DNA of 64,000 nt from assembly GCA_947497265.1 (NCBI GenBank), contig CANMFP010000001.1:620001-684000 (forward strand), read 5' to 3'. The notes under the pieces are model-generated. The model saw only the letters and a program-made list of their open reading frames with translations, did no database searches and was not told the DNA's origin. Below, in pieces: positions 16,968-26,036 of this stretch. The stretch's first letter is position 1. Every line of letters starts with the position of its first letter. Source of the stretch: an uncultured Isoptericola sp. (GTDB lineage: Bacteria > Actinomycetota > Actinomycetes > Actinomycetales > Cellulomonadaceae). The translations under genes and the position numbers were made by a program.

Positions 16968-17891
16968 ATGTCCCGCACCGAGGAGTTCACCGCGCTGCGG
17001 CCGCTGCTGTTCGCGATCGCCTACCGGATCCTGGGCAGCGTGACCGAGGCCGAGGACGCCGTCCAGGAGACCTGGTTGCGCTACGAGGGCACGACGGCGG
17101 AGCCGACGTCGGTCAAGTCGTTCCTGTCCGCCGTCGTCACCCGGATCTCGATCGACGTGCTCCGCTCGGCGCGGGTGCGCCGCGAGGAGTACACGGGCAC
17201 CTGGTTCCCCGAGCCGCTGCTGGACGACCCGTACGAGGACCCGGAGCGCTCCGCCGAGCTCGCCGACTCGGTGTCCATGGCGGCGCTGCTCCTGCTCGAA
17301 CGGCTCAGCCCGCTCGAACGGGCGGTGTTCGTGCTGCGCGAGGTCTTCGCGTTCGACTTCGCCGAGATCGCCGAGGCCGTCGACCGCTCCGAGTCGGCGT
17401 GCCGGCAGCTCGCGGTGCGGGCACGCCGGCACATGGCCGAGGGCCGGCCCCGGTTCGACGCCGACCGGCGCGAGCGCGAGGAGCTCACCGCCCGGTTCGT
17501 CGAGGCCTTCCGCGCGGGGGACGTGGACGGCCTGACCGAGCTGTTGGCGGCTGACGTCCAGGTGACCGGCGACGGCGGCGGCAAGGCCCCCGCGTTCCCC
17601 CGTCCGGTCGCCGGCCGGGAGAAGGTGCTCCGGGCGTTCGTGGCCTTCGCCGACCTGCTGTCGGCGGGCGACCTCGTGATCGAGCAGCACGAGGTCAACC
17701 ACGAGCCGGGCATCGTCATCTCCACCACGGACCACGAGCTTCTCGCCGTCCTGGCGGTCGACGTGCTCGACGGTCACATCCAGACCGTCCGCGGCGTGAT
17801 GAACCCCGACAAGCTCGCCCACCTCGGCCCCGTGGCGGACGCGTGGGCGGTGCAGGCCCGCGCGGTCCAGGCCCGGCGCGAACGGTCCTGA
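16968..17891 (+). CDS. ECF41 (SigJ-type) RNA polymerase sigma factor with C-terminal SnoaL-like domain
   Basis: 307 residues. Sigma region 2 (LRPLLFAIAYRILGSVTEAEDAVQETWLRY, about 8-37), region 4 (LLERLSPLERAVFVLREVFAFDFAEIAEAVDRSESACRQ, about 108-146), then a C-terminal NTF2/SnoaL-like domain of about 130 residues (FVEAFRAGDVDGLTELLAADVQVTGDGGGK) which replaces an anti-sigma factor in this group. The extension is known in the family to modulate sigma activity. Upstream is the FAD oxidoreductase with the cognate promoter, downstream an NAD(P)-binding epimerase-like gene: the classic ECF41 neighbourhood. Confidence 0.92.
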   Translation: MSRTEEFTALRPLLFAIAYRILGSVTEAEDAVQETWLRYEGTTAEPTSVKSFLSAVVTRISIDVLRSARVRREEYTGTWFPEPLLDDPYEDPERSAELADSVSMAALLLLERLSPLERAVFVLREVFAFDFAEIAEAVDRSESACRQLAVRARRHMAEGRPRFDADRREREELTARFVEAFRAGDVDGLTELLAADVQVTGDGGGKAPAFPRPVAGREKVLRAFVAFADLLSAGDLVIEQHEVNHEPGIVISTTDHELLAVLAVDVLDGHIQTVRGVMNPDKLAHLGPVADAWAVQARAVQARRERS

Positions 17892-17974
17892 CCTCCTCGC
17901 TGGCGTCGGGCGCCGACGTAGGACACGGTGGGAGGCATCCGCCCCAGCTCCCCCGAAGATCCTTGGAGGTCGTC

Positions 17975-18637
17975 ATGAAGATCGTGGTCGTCGGTGCGCT
18001 CGGCAAGGTCGCGCGACACCTGCTCCCGCTGCTCACGAAGAGCGGGCACGACGTCGTCGGCGTGGTCCGCAAGCCCGAGCAGCTCGACGCCGTGACCGAC
18101 CTCGGCGCCGAGGCGCTGCTCCTCGACGTCGAGACGTCGAGCACCGACCAGATCGCGACGGCGCTCGACGGTGCCGACGCCGTCGTCTGGTCCGCCGGGG
18201 CAGGCGGCGGCAATCCCGACCGCACCTACGCCGTCGACCGGGACGCCGCGATCCGCTCCATGGACGCCGCGGCGCTCGCCGGGGTCCGCCGGTACGTCAT
18301 GGTGTCCTGGATCGGCTCCGTGCCCGACCACGGGATCCCCGAGGACTCGAGCTTCTACCCCTACGCGGACGCCAAGCTCGCCGCCGACGACCACCTGCGG
18401 GGCACCTCGCTGGACTGGACGATCCTCGGGCCGGGCAGCCTCACCGACGACGCCGCCACCGGCCGGATCGAGCGGGTCGCCGACGGTACGGCTCTCGAAC
18501 GCGGCGAGGAGTCGGCCGTCCCGCGCGCCGACGTCGCCCAGGTGGCGGCCGACACGCTGCGCGAGCCGTTGACCGTGGGCGCGTTCGTCCGCTTCCGCAG
18601 CGGCGAGACGCCGATCCCGGACGCGCTGCGCGGCTGA
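17975..18637 (+). CDS. NAD(P)H-binding SDR/epimerase-like protein
   Basis: 220 residues with N-terminal Rossmann motif MKIVVVGALGKVARHLLPLL, then WSAGAGGGNPDRTY and the active-site-like SSFYPYADAKLAADDHLR (Y...K arrangement near residue 130). This is the atypical short-chain dehydrogenase group (NAD(P)-bd_10, YwnB/HSCARG-like). GGAGG lies 8 nt before the ATG. It follows the sigma-factor gene by 83 nt on the same strand and completes the oxidoreductase/epimerase set typical of ECF41 loci. I find no second ECF41 promoter in front of it. Confidence 0.82.
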   Translation: MKIVVVGALGKVARHLLPLLTKSGHDVVGVVRKPEQLDAVTDLGAEALLLDVETSSTDQIATALDGADAVVWSAGAGGGNPDRTYAVDRDAAIRSMDAAALAGVRRYVMVSWIGSVPDHGIPEDSSFYPYADAKLAADDHLRGTSLDWTILGPGSLTDDAATGRIERVADGTALERGEESAVPRADVAQVAADTLREPLTVGAFVRFRSGETPIPDALRG

Positions 18638-18653
18638 CGGCGCGGCTGACGTG

Positions 18654-18671
18654 CCGGCCCGCGCGGGCCGG
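18654..18671. terminator. Hairpin between convergent genes
   Basis: CCGGCCC and GGGCCGG arms around GCGC, placed 16 nt after the SDR stop and ending next to the stop of the convergent NTF2-like gene. It could end transcription from both sides; no U-tract, which is usual in this GC range. Confidence 0.5.
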
Positions 18672-19010
18672 TCAGTCCGGCGTGTGCTGGTGCAGCAGCA
18701 GCCGCCACCCGTCGGCGCGCACGTACGTGCTGGCCAGGGTCGCGACGTAGGTGTCATCGCCGCGGCGCCCGGTGAACCGGTAGACGATCGTCGCGGTGTC
18801 GCCGCCGCGCACCAGCCGGGCGTCGTCCAGGTCGGCCTCGTCCCAGCCGGGCGAGGCGTCCATCGCGGCGACGCAGCCCGCCTTGTCCAGGACCGCACCC
18901 GGCACGACGACGAGAGCGTCGTCGTGCAGCACCTCCGCGTAGTCGGGGCCCGCACCGCGTGCGAGGCGGTCGTCGATCGCCAGGAGCTCGTGGAGCATCG
19001 CCTCGTCCAT
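18672..19010 (-). CDS. NTF2-like (DUF4440/SnoaL-type) protein
   Basis: 112 residues with the cone-shaped NTF2 pattern: short helices (MLHELLAIDDRLARG), then DYAEVLHDDALVVVPGAVLDKAG and the strands TATIVYRFTGRRGDDTYVATLASTYVRADGWRLLLHQHTP. The fold occurs in small hydrolases, isomerases and ligand-binding proteins; no catalytic pair is obvious. Divergent from poxB, convergent with the ECF41-linked SDR. Function unknown. Confidence 0.7.
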   Translation of the reverse strand: MDEAMLHELLAIDDRLARGAGPDYAEVLHDDALVVVPGAVLDKAGCVAAMDASPGWDEADLDDARLVRGGDTATIVYRFTGRRGDDTYVATLASTYVRADGWRLLLHQHTPD

Positions 19011-19139
19011 CCATCGACCGTAGGCTCGGGGCGGCCGCCCCGCAGCGGTGACCGACGCCACCGCGCTCCCCCGCGCGGGCACGGCCCGGCTGGGGCAGCA
19101 TCGCAGGAAGCCGTCACCCGCTCCCCGGAGGTCACCGTC

Positions 19140-20879
19140 ATGGCTCGCACCGTCGCCGAACACCTCGTCGACCAGCTCGTCGCCGCGGGCGTCGAACGCA
19201 TCTACGGCATCGTCGGGGACTCGCTCAACCCGATCGTGGATGCCGTGCGCCGCACCGAAGGCATCTCCTGGGTGCACGTGCGCCACGAGGAGGCGGCAGC
19301 CTTCGCCGCCGCCGCCGAGGCCGAGGTGACCGGCAAGCTCGCCGTGTGCGCCGGGTCGTGCGGCCCGGGGAACCTGCACCTCATCAACGGGCTGTACGAC
19401 GCGAACCGCTCCAAGCTCCCCGTCCTGGCCATCGCCTCGCACATCCCGAGCTCCGAGGTCGGGACGCAGTTCTTCCAGGAGACGCACCCCGACCGCCTCT
19501 TCACCGAGGCCTCCGTCTTCTCGGAGATGATCTCGACGTCGGCGCAGCTGCCGCGCGTCACCCGCTCCGCGATCCAGCACGCGCTCGCCGAGCCGGGCGT
19601 CGCGGTCCTCACCCTGCCCGGCGACGTCGCGGACGAGGAGGTGGCCGACGACGACGCGCCGATCCTCATCCCCGGCGCCTGCCCGGCGCGCGTCGTGCCC
19701 AACGGCACGGACGTGGCGGCGCTGGCGCGGGCGATCGACGACGCCCAGAAGGTCACCCTGTTCGTCGGAGCCGGTGCCCGAGGTGCGCGGGACGAGGTGC
19801 TCGAGCTCGCCGACCTCGTCGCCGCACCCGTGGGCCACTCGCTGCGCGGCAAGGAGATCATCCAGTACGACAACCCCCACGACGTCGGCATGTCCGGCCT
19901 GCTCGGCTACGGCTCCTGCCACCAGGCGATCCACGGGGCCGACCTCCTGGTGCTGATCGGCACGGACTTCCCCTACGACTCGTTCCTGCCGGACGACGTC
20001 CCGACGGCGCAGATCGACATCGACGCCTCCCACCTGGGTCGGCGCACCCGCCTCGACCTGCCCGTGCACGGCGACGTGGGCGAGACGCTGCGTCTGCTCA
20101 ACCCGCTCGTGCAGCGCAAGACGAACCGCAAGTTCCTGCGCCGGATGGTCGACAAGCACGCCGAGAACATGACCAAGGTGGTCGGCGCCTACACGCGCAA
20201 GGTGGAGAAGCACACGCCGATCCACCCGGAGTACGCTGCGGTCCAGCTCGACGAGACGGCGGCGGACGACGCCGTGTTCACCGTCGACACGGGGATGAAC
20301 AACGTCTGGGCGGCGCGCTACCTCACGCCCAACGGCCGACGGCGCGTCATCGGCTCGTTCCTGCACGGCTCGATGGCCAACGCCCTGCCGCACGCCATCG
20401 GGGCGTCGATGGCCCAGCCGGACCGGCAGGTGGTGGCCCTCGCCGGCGACGGCGGGCTGTCCATGCTGCTCGGCGAGCTGATCACCGTCCGCGCCTACGA
20501 CCTGCCCGTGAAGATCGTGGTGTTCAACAACGCCTCGCTGGGCATGGTGAAGCTGGAGATGCTCGTGGAAGGGCTGCCGTCGCACGGCACCGACTCGCCC
20601 GAGGTGAACTACGCGGCGATCGGGACCGCCGTCGGCATCCCGTCGCAGCGCGTCGAGAAGCCGAAGGACCTGCGCAAGGTGTTCGCCGAGCGCCTGGACG
20701 CTCCCGGACCGGCGCTGGTGGAGGTCATGACCGACCCGAACGCGCTGTCCATCCCGCCGTCGATCACGTCCGGGCAGATCCGCGGGTTCGCGACCGCCAT
20801 GACCAAGGAGATCCTGGGCGGCGGCATGGGCGAGGTCATGTCGATGGCTCGCTCGAACCTGCGCAACCTGCCGCGCTGA
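19140..20879 (+). CDS. poxB: Pyruvate dehydrogenase (quinone) / pyruvate oxidase
   Basis: 579 residues, the usual length. A thiamine-diphosphate enzyme of the PoxB group: N-terminal PYR domain (IYGIVGDSLNPIVDAVRRTEGI, catalytic Glu in RHEEAAAFAAAAEA near residue 50), central FAD-binding-type domain (VTLFVGAGARGARDEVLELADLV), and C-terminal PP domain with AGDGGLSML (GDGG near residue 436) and FNNASLG. It oxidises pyruvate to acetate and CO2, passing electrons to quinone at the membrane. GGAGG lies 9 nt before the ATG. Monocistronic. Confidence 0.9.
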   Translation: MARTVAEHLVDQLVAAGVERIYGIVGDSLNPIVDAVRRTEGISWVHVRHEEAAAFAAAAEAEVTGKLAVCAGSCGPGNLHLINGLYDANRSKLPVLAIASHIPSSEVGTQFFQETHPDRLFTEASVFSEMISTSAQLPRVTRSAIQHALAEPGVAVLTLPGDVADEEVADDDAPILIPGACPARVVPNGTDVAALARAIDDAQKVTLFVGAGARGARDEVLELADLVAAPVGHSLRGKEIIQYDNPHDVGMSGLLGYGSCHQAIHGADLLVLIGTDFPYDSFLPDDVPTAQIDIDASHLGRRTRLDLPVHGDVGETLRLLNPLVQRKTNRKFLRRMVDKHAENMTKVVGAYTRKVEKHTPIHPEYAAVQLDETAADDAVFTVDTGMNNVWAARYLTPNGRRRVIGSFLHGSMANALPHAIGASMAQPDRQVVALAGDGGLSMLLGELITVRAYDLPVKIVVFNNASLGMVKLEMLVEGLPSHGTDSPEVNYAAIGTAVGIPSQRVEKPKDLRKVFAERLDAPGPALVEVMTDPNALSIPPSITSGQIRGFATAMTKEILGGGMGEVMSMARSNLRNLPR

Positions 20880-20883
20880 CGGT

Positions 20884-21549
20884 TCAGCCGGCGGCGGCCA
20901 TGGCGGCCACCAGCGCGTCCGCCGCGTCCTGGTCGCTGAACGCCGCGAAGTCCGACTCGTCGAGGGAGTTGATCTCGAGCACCACGGCGGCCAGCGCGTC
21001 CTCGTCGAGGTACAGGACGCGGTAGGCGCCCTGCGGGTTCGACGGGATCCACCGGCGCAGCACGCTGACCTCGAGCCGCCCGGACGTCACGGTGGTGACC
21101 TCGTTCTCCTGCACCGCCGTGCTGGTCTGCGCGTCGAACTCGTCCACGAGGAGGCTGCCGGCAGCCGCGTCGGCCACCTTGATGACCTGGAGCTCCCCGG
21201 CATACCGGTCCGGGGACCACAGACCGCACAGGTACCGGTAGGAGTCCGGCGCGGCCGGGTCGTCCCCGTAGGGTCCCCAGCCGACGTCGGTGTACCCGCC
21301 CTGCACGCCGAGCATCTCGGGGGGCTCGTCGCCGAGGAGACACCCGCCGCGCCCCAGGTGCGGCATCGCCTGCCCGTACCCGTCGGAATCGGCCCAGCCG
21401 TCGGCCGTGTCCTCGAGCCAGGACTCCGGGACGCCGGTCACGTCGGCGGGTTCGGTGCCGCCCTCCGAGCACGCCCCGAGACCCAGGGTGGCGACCAGGG
21501 CGGTCACGACAGGAGCAGCCGCGGACGCGGTCCGTCGGTGGCCCCTCAC
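20884..21549 (-). CDS. Putative lipoprotein, function unknown
   Basis: 221 residues. Lipoprotein signal: RGHRR, hydrophobic stretch, lipobox LGAC with Cys near residue 27. The mature part is acidic and has pairs of Cys (GGCLLGDEPP, YLCGLWSPD) that may form a disulfide. I do not recognise a family. The start overlaps the aminotransferase stop by 4 nt, so the two are translationally coupled although no functional link is evident. The stop is 4 nt from the convergent poxB stop. Confidence 0.68.
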   Translation of the reverse strand: MRGHRRTASAAAPVVTALVATLGLGACSEGGTEPADVTGVPESWLEDTADGWADSDGYGQAMPHLGRGGCLLGDEPPEMLGVQGGYTDVGWGPYGDDPAAPDSYRYLCGLWSPDRYAGELQVIKVADAAAGSLLVDEFDAQTSTAVQENEVTTVTSGRLEVSVLRRWIPSNPQGAYRVLYLDEDALAAVVLEINSLDESDFAAFSDQDAADALVAAMAAAG

Positions 21550-22631
21550 CGGACCCAGTCCGCGGCCAGCGCCAGGAACGCGTCGTTCGCCGCGACCTCA
21601 CCGATGCTGACGCGCATCCCGTCACCGGCGAACGGCCGCACGAGGACGCCCGCCGCCGCGGCCTGCGCCGCCAGCTCTGCCGTCCGCTCCCCCGTGCCGA
21701 GCCACACGAAGTTCGCGTGCGTGGCCGGCACGTCCCAGCCCTGCTCGCGCAGCGCGTCCCACACCCGGGTGCGCTCGGCGACCAGCGCCTCGACGTGGTC
21801 GGTCATCTCGGCCAGGGCCGGAGCCTGCAGCGCGGCGATCCCGGCCCGCTGGGCGAGGTGGTTGACGCCGAACGGCGTGGAGGTGGCGCGGATGCCCGCG
21901 GCGAGGTGCGGCTCCGCCAGCGCGTACCCGACGCGCAGGCCGGCGATCCCGTACGCCTTGGACAGCGTGCGCAGCACGACGACGTTCGGGTGGCGGCGCA
22001 GCACGTCGAGCCCGTCCGGGGACTCGGGGTCGCGCACGAACTCGAGGTACGCCTCGTCGACGACGACGAGCACGTCGCGCCGCACGGACGCGAGGAACGT
22101 CTCGAGCTCGTCGGCGTGCACCACCGGACCGGTCGGGTTGTTGGGCGTGCACACCAGGACGGCGCGGGTGCGCTCGGTGACGGCGGCCGCCATCGCCGGC
22201 AGGTCCAGGCGGCCGGCGGCGCTGACCGGCACCGTCACCGCCGTGCCGCCGGCGACGGCCGTGATGATCGGGTAGGCCTCGAAGGAGCGCCACGGGAAGA
22301 CGACCTCGTCACCCGGCTCGACGACCGCCTCGAGGACGTGCTGCAGCACCGCGACGGACCCGTTGCCCACGACCACCTGGTCCGCGCCGACACCCACGTA
22401 GCCCGCGATGGTCTCGACGAGCTCCGTGGCGTACATGTCGGGGTAGCGGTTGACCTCGGCCGCCGCCGTCTGGATCGCGGCGAGCACCGACGGCAGCGGC
22501 GGGTACGGGTTCTCGTTGGACGAGAGCTTGTACGCCCGTCCGCTCGGGCGCGCGCCGGGGACGTAGGCGGGCAGGGCCGCGACGGCGGCGCGCAACGGGA
22601 CGGACGTGTTCGGGTTCGGCATGTTCGGCAC
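21546..22631 (-). CDS. Histidinol-phosphate/aromatic aminotransferase
   Basis: 361 residues. Fold-type I PLP enzyme of the HisC/Pat group: YKLSSNENPYPPLPSV (about 34-49), CTPNNPTGPV (about 160-169), DEAYLEF (about 190-196) and PLP lysine in RTLSKAYGIAGLRVGY (near K225). Actinobacteria often carry a second, HisC-like enzyme that acts on aromatic amino acids; the absence of other his genes here favours that role. A start at the ATG 9 nt later is also possible. It is first in a two-gene unit with the lipoprotein gene. Confidence 0.85.
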   Translation of the reverse strand: MPNMPNPNTSVPLRAAVAALPAYVPGARPSGRAYKLSSNENPYPPLPSVLAAIQTAAAEVNRYPDMYATELVETIAGYVGVGADQVVVGNGSVAVLQHVLEAVVEPGDEVVFPWRSFEAYPIITAVAGGTAVTVPVSAAGRLDLPAMAAAVTERTRAVLVCTPNNPTGPVVHADELETFLASVRRDVLVVVDEAYLEFVRDPESPDGLDVLRRHPNVVVLRTLSKAYGIAGLRVGYALAEPHLAAGIRATSTPFGVNHLAQRAGIAALQAPALAEMTDHVEALVAERTRVWDALREQGWDVPATHANFVWLGTGERTAELAAQAAAAGVLVRPFAGDGMRVSIGEVAANDAFLALAADWVR

Positions 22632-22697
22632 GGCCCCAGGATCTCATCGGTCCGCCACGGCTCCGGTCCGAAGACTCCCGACGGCCCGGGCCCGGCG

Positions 22698-23996
22698 TCA
22701 GCCCGCGGCAGCATGCGCCTCCAGCAGGTCCGCGGCGGCTCGCGTCCCCCCGGCGGCGCGCAGCTCGGCACCCAGCCGCTGCGCCGCCCGCCGATGGCTG
22801 CCGCCGGTCAGCACGCTCTCGACGGCGGCGCGCACCGCGGCGGGTCGCGGCGTCCCGGTCCGCAGGTCCGCGCCGGCGCCGTGCCAGGCGACCCGGGCCG
22901 CGATCTCCGGCTTGTCGAGGTCTCCACCCGCGACAACCAGCGGCACGTCGTGGCGCAACGCCTGCAGCACGCCACCGAATCCCCCGTTGGTCACCATCAC
23001 CGACGTCCGGGGAAGCAGCTCGGGGTAGGGCACCATCTCGGCGACCCGGACGTTGGCGGGCAGCGGTCCGGGCAGCGGGTCGGTGCGGCTCCCGAGACCG
23101 ACGATGACGAGGACGTCGGCGTCCGCGAGCGCACGGACGGTCGGCAGGATCAGGTCGTGCGGGTCGACGTTCGCGGTGCCCTGCGTCAGGTGGACGACCG
23201 GTACCTGCGCGTCGAGGACGTCGGACCACCAGCCGGGCCGTGCCGTCCCGGACGGCGTGCGGCCACCGTCGTCGGTCAGGTCGCCGACGAAGCGCACGTG
23301 CGGGCCGATGTCGTCGCGCGGGTAGTCGAGGCCGGGGACCCCCGCCGCCACGACGAGCTGCGGCGAGTACCACATCGCGTCGAACGACTCCTGGCCCGGA
23401 CCGAGCCCCGCCTCCCGACGCACCCGCTCGTAGGGGCGCACGAGCGCGGTGTTCGCCAGGCGTGTCGTGCCGCCCAGGACGGCGTCGCGGAGCCGGCCGG
23501 CCGGACCGGTGGCGGGTCGCAGCCCGAGGCCCGTGGGCGGGATGCCCGGCCCGGGCGGCCAGTACGCGATCGGCGAGACGGTCGCCCAGGGTGCGCCCGC
23601 GCCGTCGGCCGCGAGCCGTTCGGCCGCCAGCCGGGTGCCCAGGGCCATCGGGTCGCCGGCCAGCAGGTCCCACGGTTCGGCGTGCGCGAGCGCCAGCAGG
23701 TCGGTCTGCTGGGCGACGGCCGTCCCGAGGAACAGCTCGCGCAGGTTCGTCACGACCTGCGCGAACCCCTTGCGCCCCCGCATGCGGGGGAAGGTCGCGG
23801 CGAAGTCGCGCTCGTCGAAGTCCGGCGCGACCTGCCAGGGCACGCCGCGCGCCCCGACGTCGTCGAACATCGACACGTGCGCGCGGCCGGTGTACACCCG
23901 CACGTCGTGACCGCGGCGGACCAGCTCTGCCGCGACCGCGCGGATCGGCCGGGCGTGCCCGGCGAACGGCATGGCGGTCATCATGATCGAGGCCAT
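22698..23996 (-). CDS. Glycosyltransferase family 1 (MGT/UGT-like)
   Basis: 432 residues. N-terminal acceptor domain begins MTAMPFAGHARPIRAVAAELVRRGHDVRVYTG. The C-terminal donor domain has VVHLTQGTANVDPHDLILPTV and the nucleotide-sugar site VPYPELLPRTSVMVTNGGFGGVLQALRHDVPLVVAGGDLDKPEIAARV (about 325-373), as in macrolide or flavonoid-type glycosyltransferases. The acceptor is unknown. Monocistronic, divergent from a small membrane protein gene with 59 bp between. Confidence 0.86.
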   Translation of the reverse strand: MASIMMTAMPFAGHARPIRAVAAELVRRGHDVRVYTGRAHVSMFDDVGARGVPWQVAPDFDERDFAATFPRMRGRKGFAQVVTNLRELFLGTAVAQQTDLLALAHAEPWDLLAGDPMALGTRLAAERLAADGAGAPWATVSPIAYWPPGPGIPPTGLGLRPATGPAGRLRDAVLGGTTRLANTALVRPYERVRREAGLGPGQESFDAMWYSPQLVVAAGVPGLDYPRDDIGPHVRFVGDLTDDGGRTPSGTARPGWWSDVLDAQVPVVHLTQGTANVDPHDLILPTVRALADADVLVIVGLGSRTDPLPGPLPANVRVAEMVPYPELLPRTSVMVTNGGFGGVLQALRHDVPLVVAGGDLDKPEIAARVAWHGAGADLRTGTPRPAAVRAAVESVLTGGSHRRAAQRLGAELRAAGGTRAAADLLEAHAAAG

Positions 23997-24055
23997 GCGC
24001 CGATCATGGCACCGCGGTTGTTCCCGTGGACGCCCGCCCGTGCCACGATGCCGTC

Positions 24056-24442
24056 ATGAACCTCATCGCACGGATCGTCGTGACCTCGCTCGCGCTGTGG
24101 ATCTGCGACCTGATCTTCGACAACCTCGAGATCTACGGCGGCGACGACGCGCTCGGGCGCATCCTCGTCATCGTGGGCGTGGCGACGATCTTCTCCTTGG
24201 TCAGCATGATCGTGAAGCCGATCGTGTCCCTCATCTCGCTGCCGCTCCTGATCCTCACCCTCGGCCTGTTCTACCTGCTGATCAACGCGCTGATGCTGTG
24301 GATCACGGTGTGGCTCACGGACCAGATCGGGGACTGGGGTCTCGACATCTCCGGCGGCTTCTGGTGGTACCTGTGGATCGCGCTGATCCTCGCGGTGCTG
24401 CAGACCGTCATCGGCTGGGTCGTCCCCGGCAAGCGGGACTGA
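24056..24442 (+). CDS. Phage-holin-family-4-like membrane protein (YvlD type)
   Basis: 128 residues with four membrane segments (about 3-22, 32-52, 57-80, 100-122) and the motif SMIVKPIVSLISLPLLILTLGLFYLLINALMLW, characteristic of the 'mycobacterial four-TMS phage holin' Pfam family. These are ordinary chromosomal envelope proteins in Actinobacteria and Firmicutes; the name does not imply phage origin. The chosen ATG removes a 10-residue polar leader. Role unknown, possibly envelope stress. Confidence 0.8.
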   Translation: MNLIARIVVTSLALWICDLIFDNLEIYGGDDALGRILVIVGVATIFSLVSMIVKPIVSLISLPLLILTLGLFYLLINALMLWITVWLTDQIGDWGLDISGGFWWYLWIALILAVLQTVIGWVVPGKRD

Positions 24443-24482
24443 CGGGTCGGGCCCGACGGGGCGACCGCGCCACCGGGACAGG

Positions 24483-26036
24483 TCACTGCCCGGGCTGCCC
24501 ACGCCGGACCGTGTAGAACGTCGTCTCGGACCGGTCGCCGTCCAACAGCTCCTCGATCGGCCGGACCACACCGGCCACCTGGACGTTGCCCACGGCCTGC
24601 GCGTGCGCCAGCGTGCGCAGGTGCGTGGGCACGGAGTGCGCCTTCCCGACGTTGCCGGACGCCGCGCGGTCGTGCGGGTCGTCGGAGGCTGACAGGTCAC
24701 GACTCACCGTCACCCGATCGGGGGTCGCCGGGTTCTCCGCACCCGACCGTCCGTCGAGCGGTGAGACCAGCTCCTCGGTGTTCTCGACGTGCAGCGCCGG
24801 AACCCCGGGGGGCGTGCGGAAGGTCGCCGTCGGCGCCCCGGCCGTCACGACGCCGCCGACGCGGTGCTTCTGCCGGAACGACGGCGACGCGGCCAGCGCC
24901 GTCGCGGCGATCCCGCCGAGCGAGTGGCCCACGAGCACCACCGGCTCGTCCCGGGAGGCACCCGCGTCCGCGAGCGCCTGCTCGACGGCGACCATCACGT
25001 CGGCCGTCTCGCCCGCCATGAGGTCGAGGTCGGTGGCGCCGTCGAACGGGTTCCGGGTGGACAGCACCTCCTGCGTCCCGGGGATCAGCACGGTCCAGCT
25101 CACCGTGCCGTCGGCGTGCTCGACCCGCTCCACCCCGACCGTGCCCGGCGGCGGCCCCGGCGCGGGCCGCCCCGGGATGCTGCTGCCGTGCGAGTACAGG
25201 TCCGCGGTGCGGGCCAGCGCCTCGGCCACGCTGCCGGCGCACGACCCCTGCCAGGCGGGCGGGCCGCCCGTGAACCGTGCGGGGTCCAGCGGCTCCACCG
25301 TGACGTCGACGCGGGGCAGGACGCTGTGCACGGCGCCGGAGAGCACCCGCGCGCCACCGGTCACGGAGAAGTCGCCGCGGGCCGCGAGCGGTGCCCCGGC
25401 AGCGACCCCGACGCCGCCGCCCAGGATCGCCTCGTCGGCGTACGGTGCCGCACCTCGCAGGATCCACCCGCCGATCCCTCCACCACCGGACGGTTCGACG
25501 TCGGCGGGAACGGTGGCGGCAGGTTCCTGCGGCCCGTCCGGGTCGGGCGCCAGCACGGCGGCCATGCCGATCCCGATCCGTCCGCCCCAGCGCGCCGGCA
25601 GGCCGAGCAGCGGGTCGGTGACCAGTCCGGTGACCACCCCCGCGACGGCCCCCGAGCCCACCGCCACGACGGCTCCGACGAGCTTCTCCGCGGCGGACTC
25701 GGCGTGCTCGTAGAGGCCCGCGGCGACCAGGAGCCGGTGCTCCAGGCTCGCGCAGGTGTCGGCGCGGGCGGCGAGCGCGACGGCGGCGTCGTCGGCGAGC
25801 GCCCGTGCCCAGCGGACCCGGCCGGGGCGACCGGGGTCCGTCTCCCCGAGGGGTGCGGGGCTCCACAGGTCGCGGTCGAGGGCGGTCCGGGCGGCGGCGC
25901 AGGCGGCCGTGGCGACGCGCAGGTCGTCGGCGGCGTCCGCGAGCCGGAGCGCCGCCGTGCGGATGTCGGTGGCGTCGACGTGCGCGACGGGTCGCCCGCC
26001 GACGACGACGAGCGTCTCGCGCGGGTCCCGGCTCAC
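24483..26036 (-). CDS. Alpha/beta hydrolase with N-terminal helical domain (lipase-like)
   Basis: 517 residues. The N-terminal about 130 residues are Ala-rich helices (IRTAALRLADAADDLRVATAACAAARTAL, ADTCASLEHRLLVAAGLYEHAESAAEKL) like WXG100/ESX-type secretion partners. A glycine-rich middle with possible membrane segments follows (VGAVVAVGSGAVAGVVTGLV). The C-terminal half is an alpha/beta hydrolase: strand VSWTVLIPGTQ, nucleophile elbow VVLVGHSLGGIAATAL (Ser near 370), and later a likely His in GKAHSVPTH. The start overlaps by 4 nt a gene for a 76-residue helical protein, so they form a pair. Substrate and secretion are unproven. Confidence 0.72.
   Translation of the reverse strand: MSRDPRETLVVVGGRPVAHVDATDIRTAALRLADAADDLRVATAACAAARTALDRDLWSPAPLGETDPGRPGRVRWARALADDAAVALAARADTCASLEHRLLVAAGLYEHAESAAEKLVGAVVAVGSGAVAGVVTGLVTDPLLGLPARWGGRIGIGMAAVLAPDPDGPQEPAATVPADVEPSGGGGIGGWILRGAAPYADEAILGGGVGVAAGAPLAARGDFSVTGGARVLSGAVHSVLPRVDVTVEPLDPARFTGGPPAWQGSCAGSVAEALARTADLYSHGSSIPGRPAPGPPPGTVGVERVEHADGTVSWTVLIPGTQEVLSTRNPFDGATDLDLMAGETADVMVAVEQALADAGASRDEPVVLVGHSLGGIAATALAASPSFRQKHRVGGVVTAGAPTATFRTPPGVPALHVENTEELVSPLDGRSGAENPATPDRVTVSRDLSASDDPHDRAASGNVGKAHSVPTHLRTLAHAQAVGNVQVAGVVRPIEELLDGDRSETTFYTVRRGQPGQ

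Noticed and set aside
24056-24442. Holin-family name as evidence of a prophage
   Set aside because: This family is a common chromosomal membrane protein; no lysin, capsid or integrase gene lies nearby.
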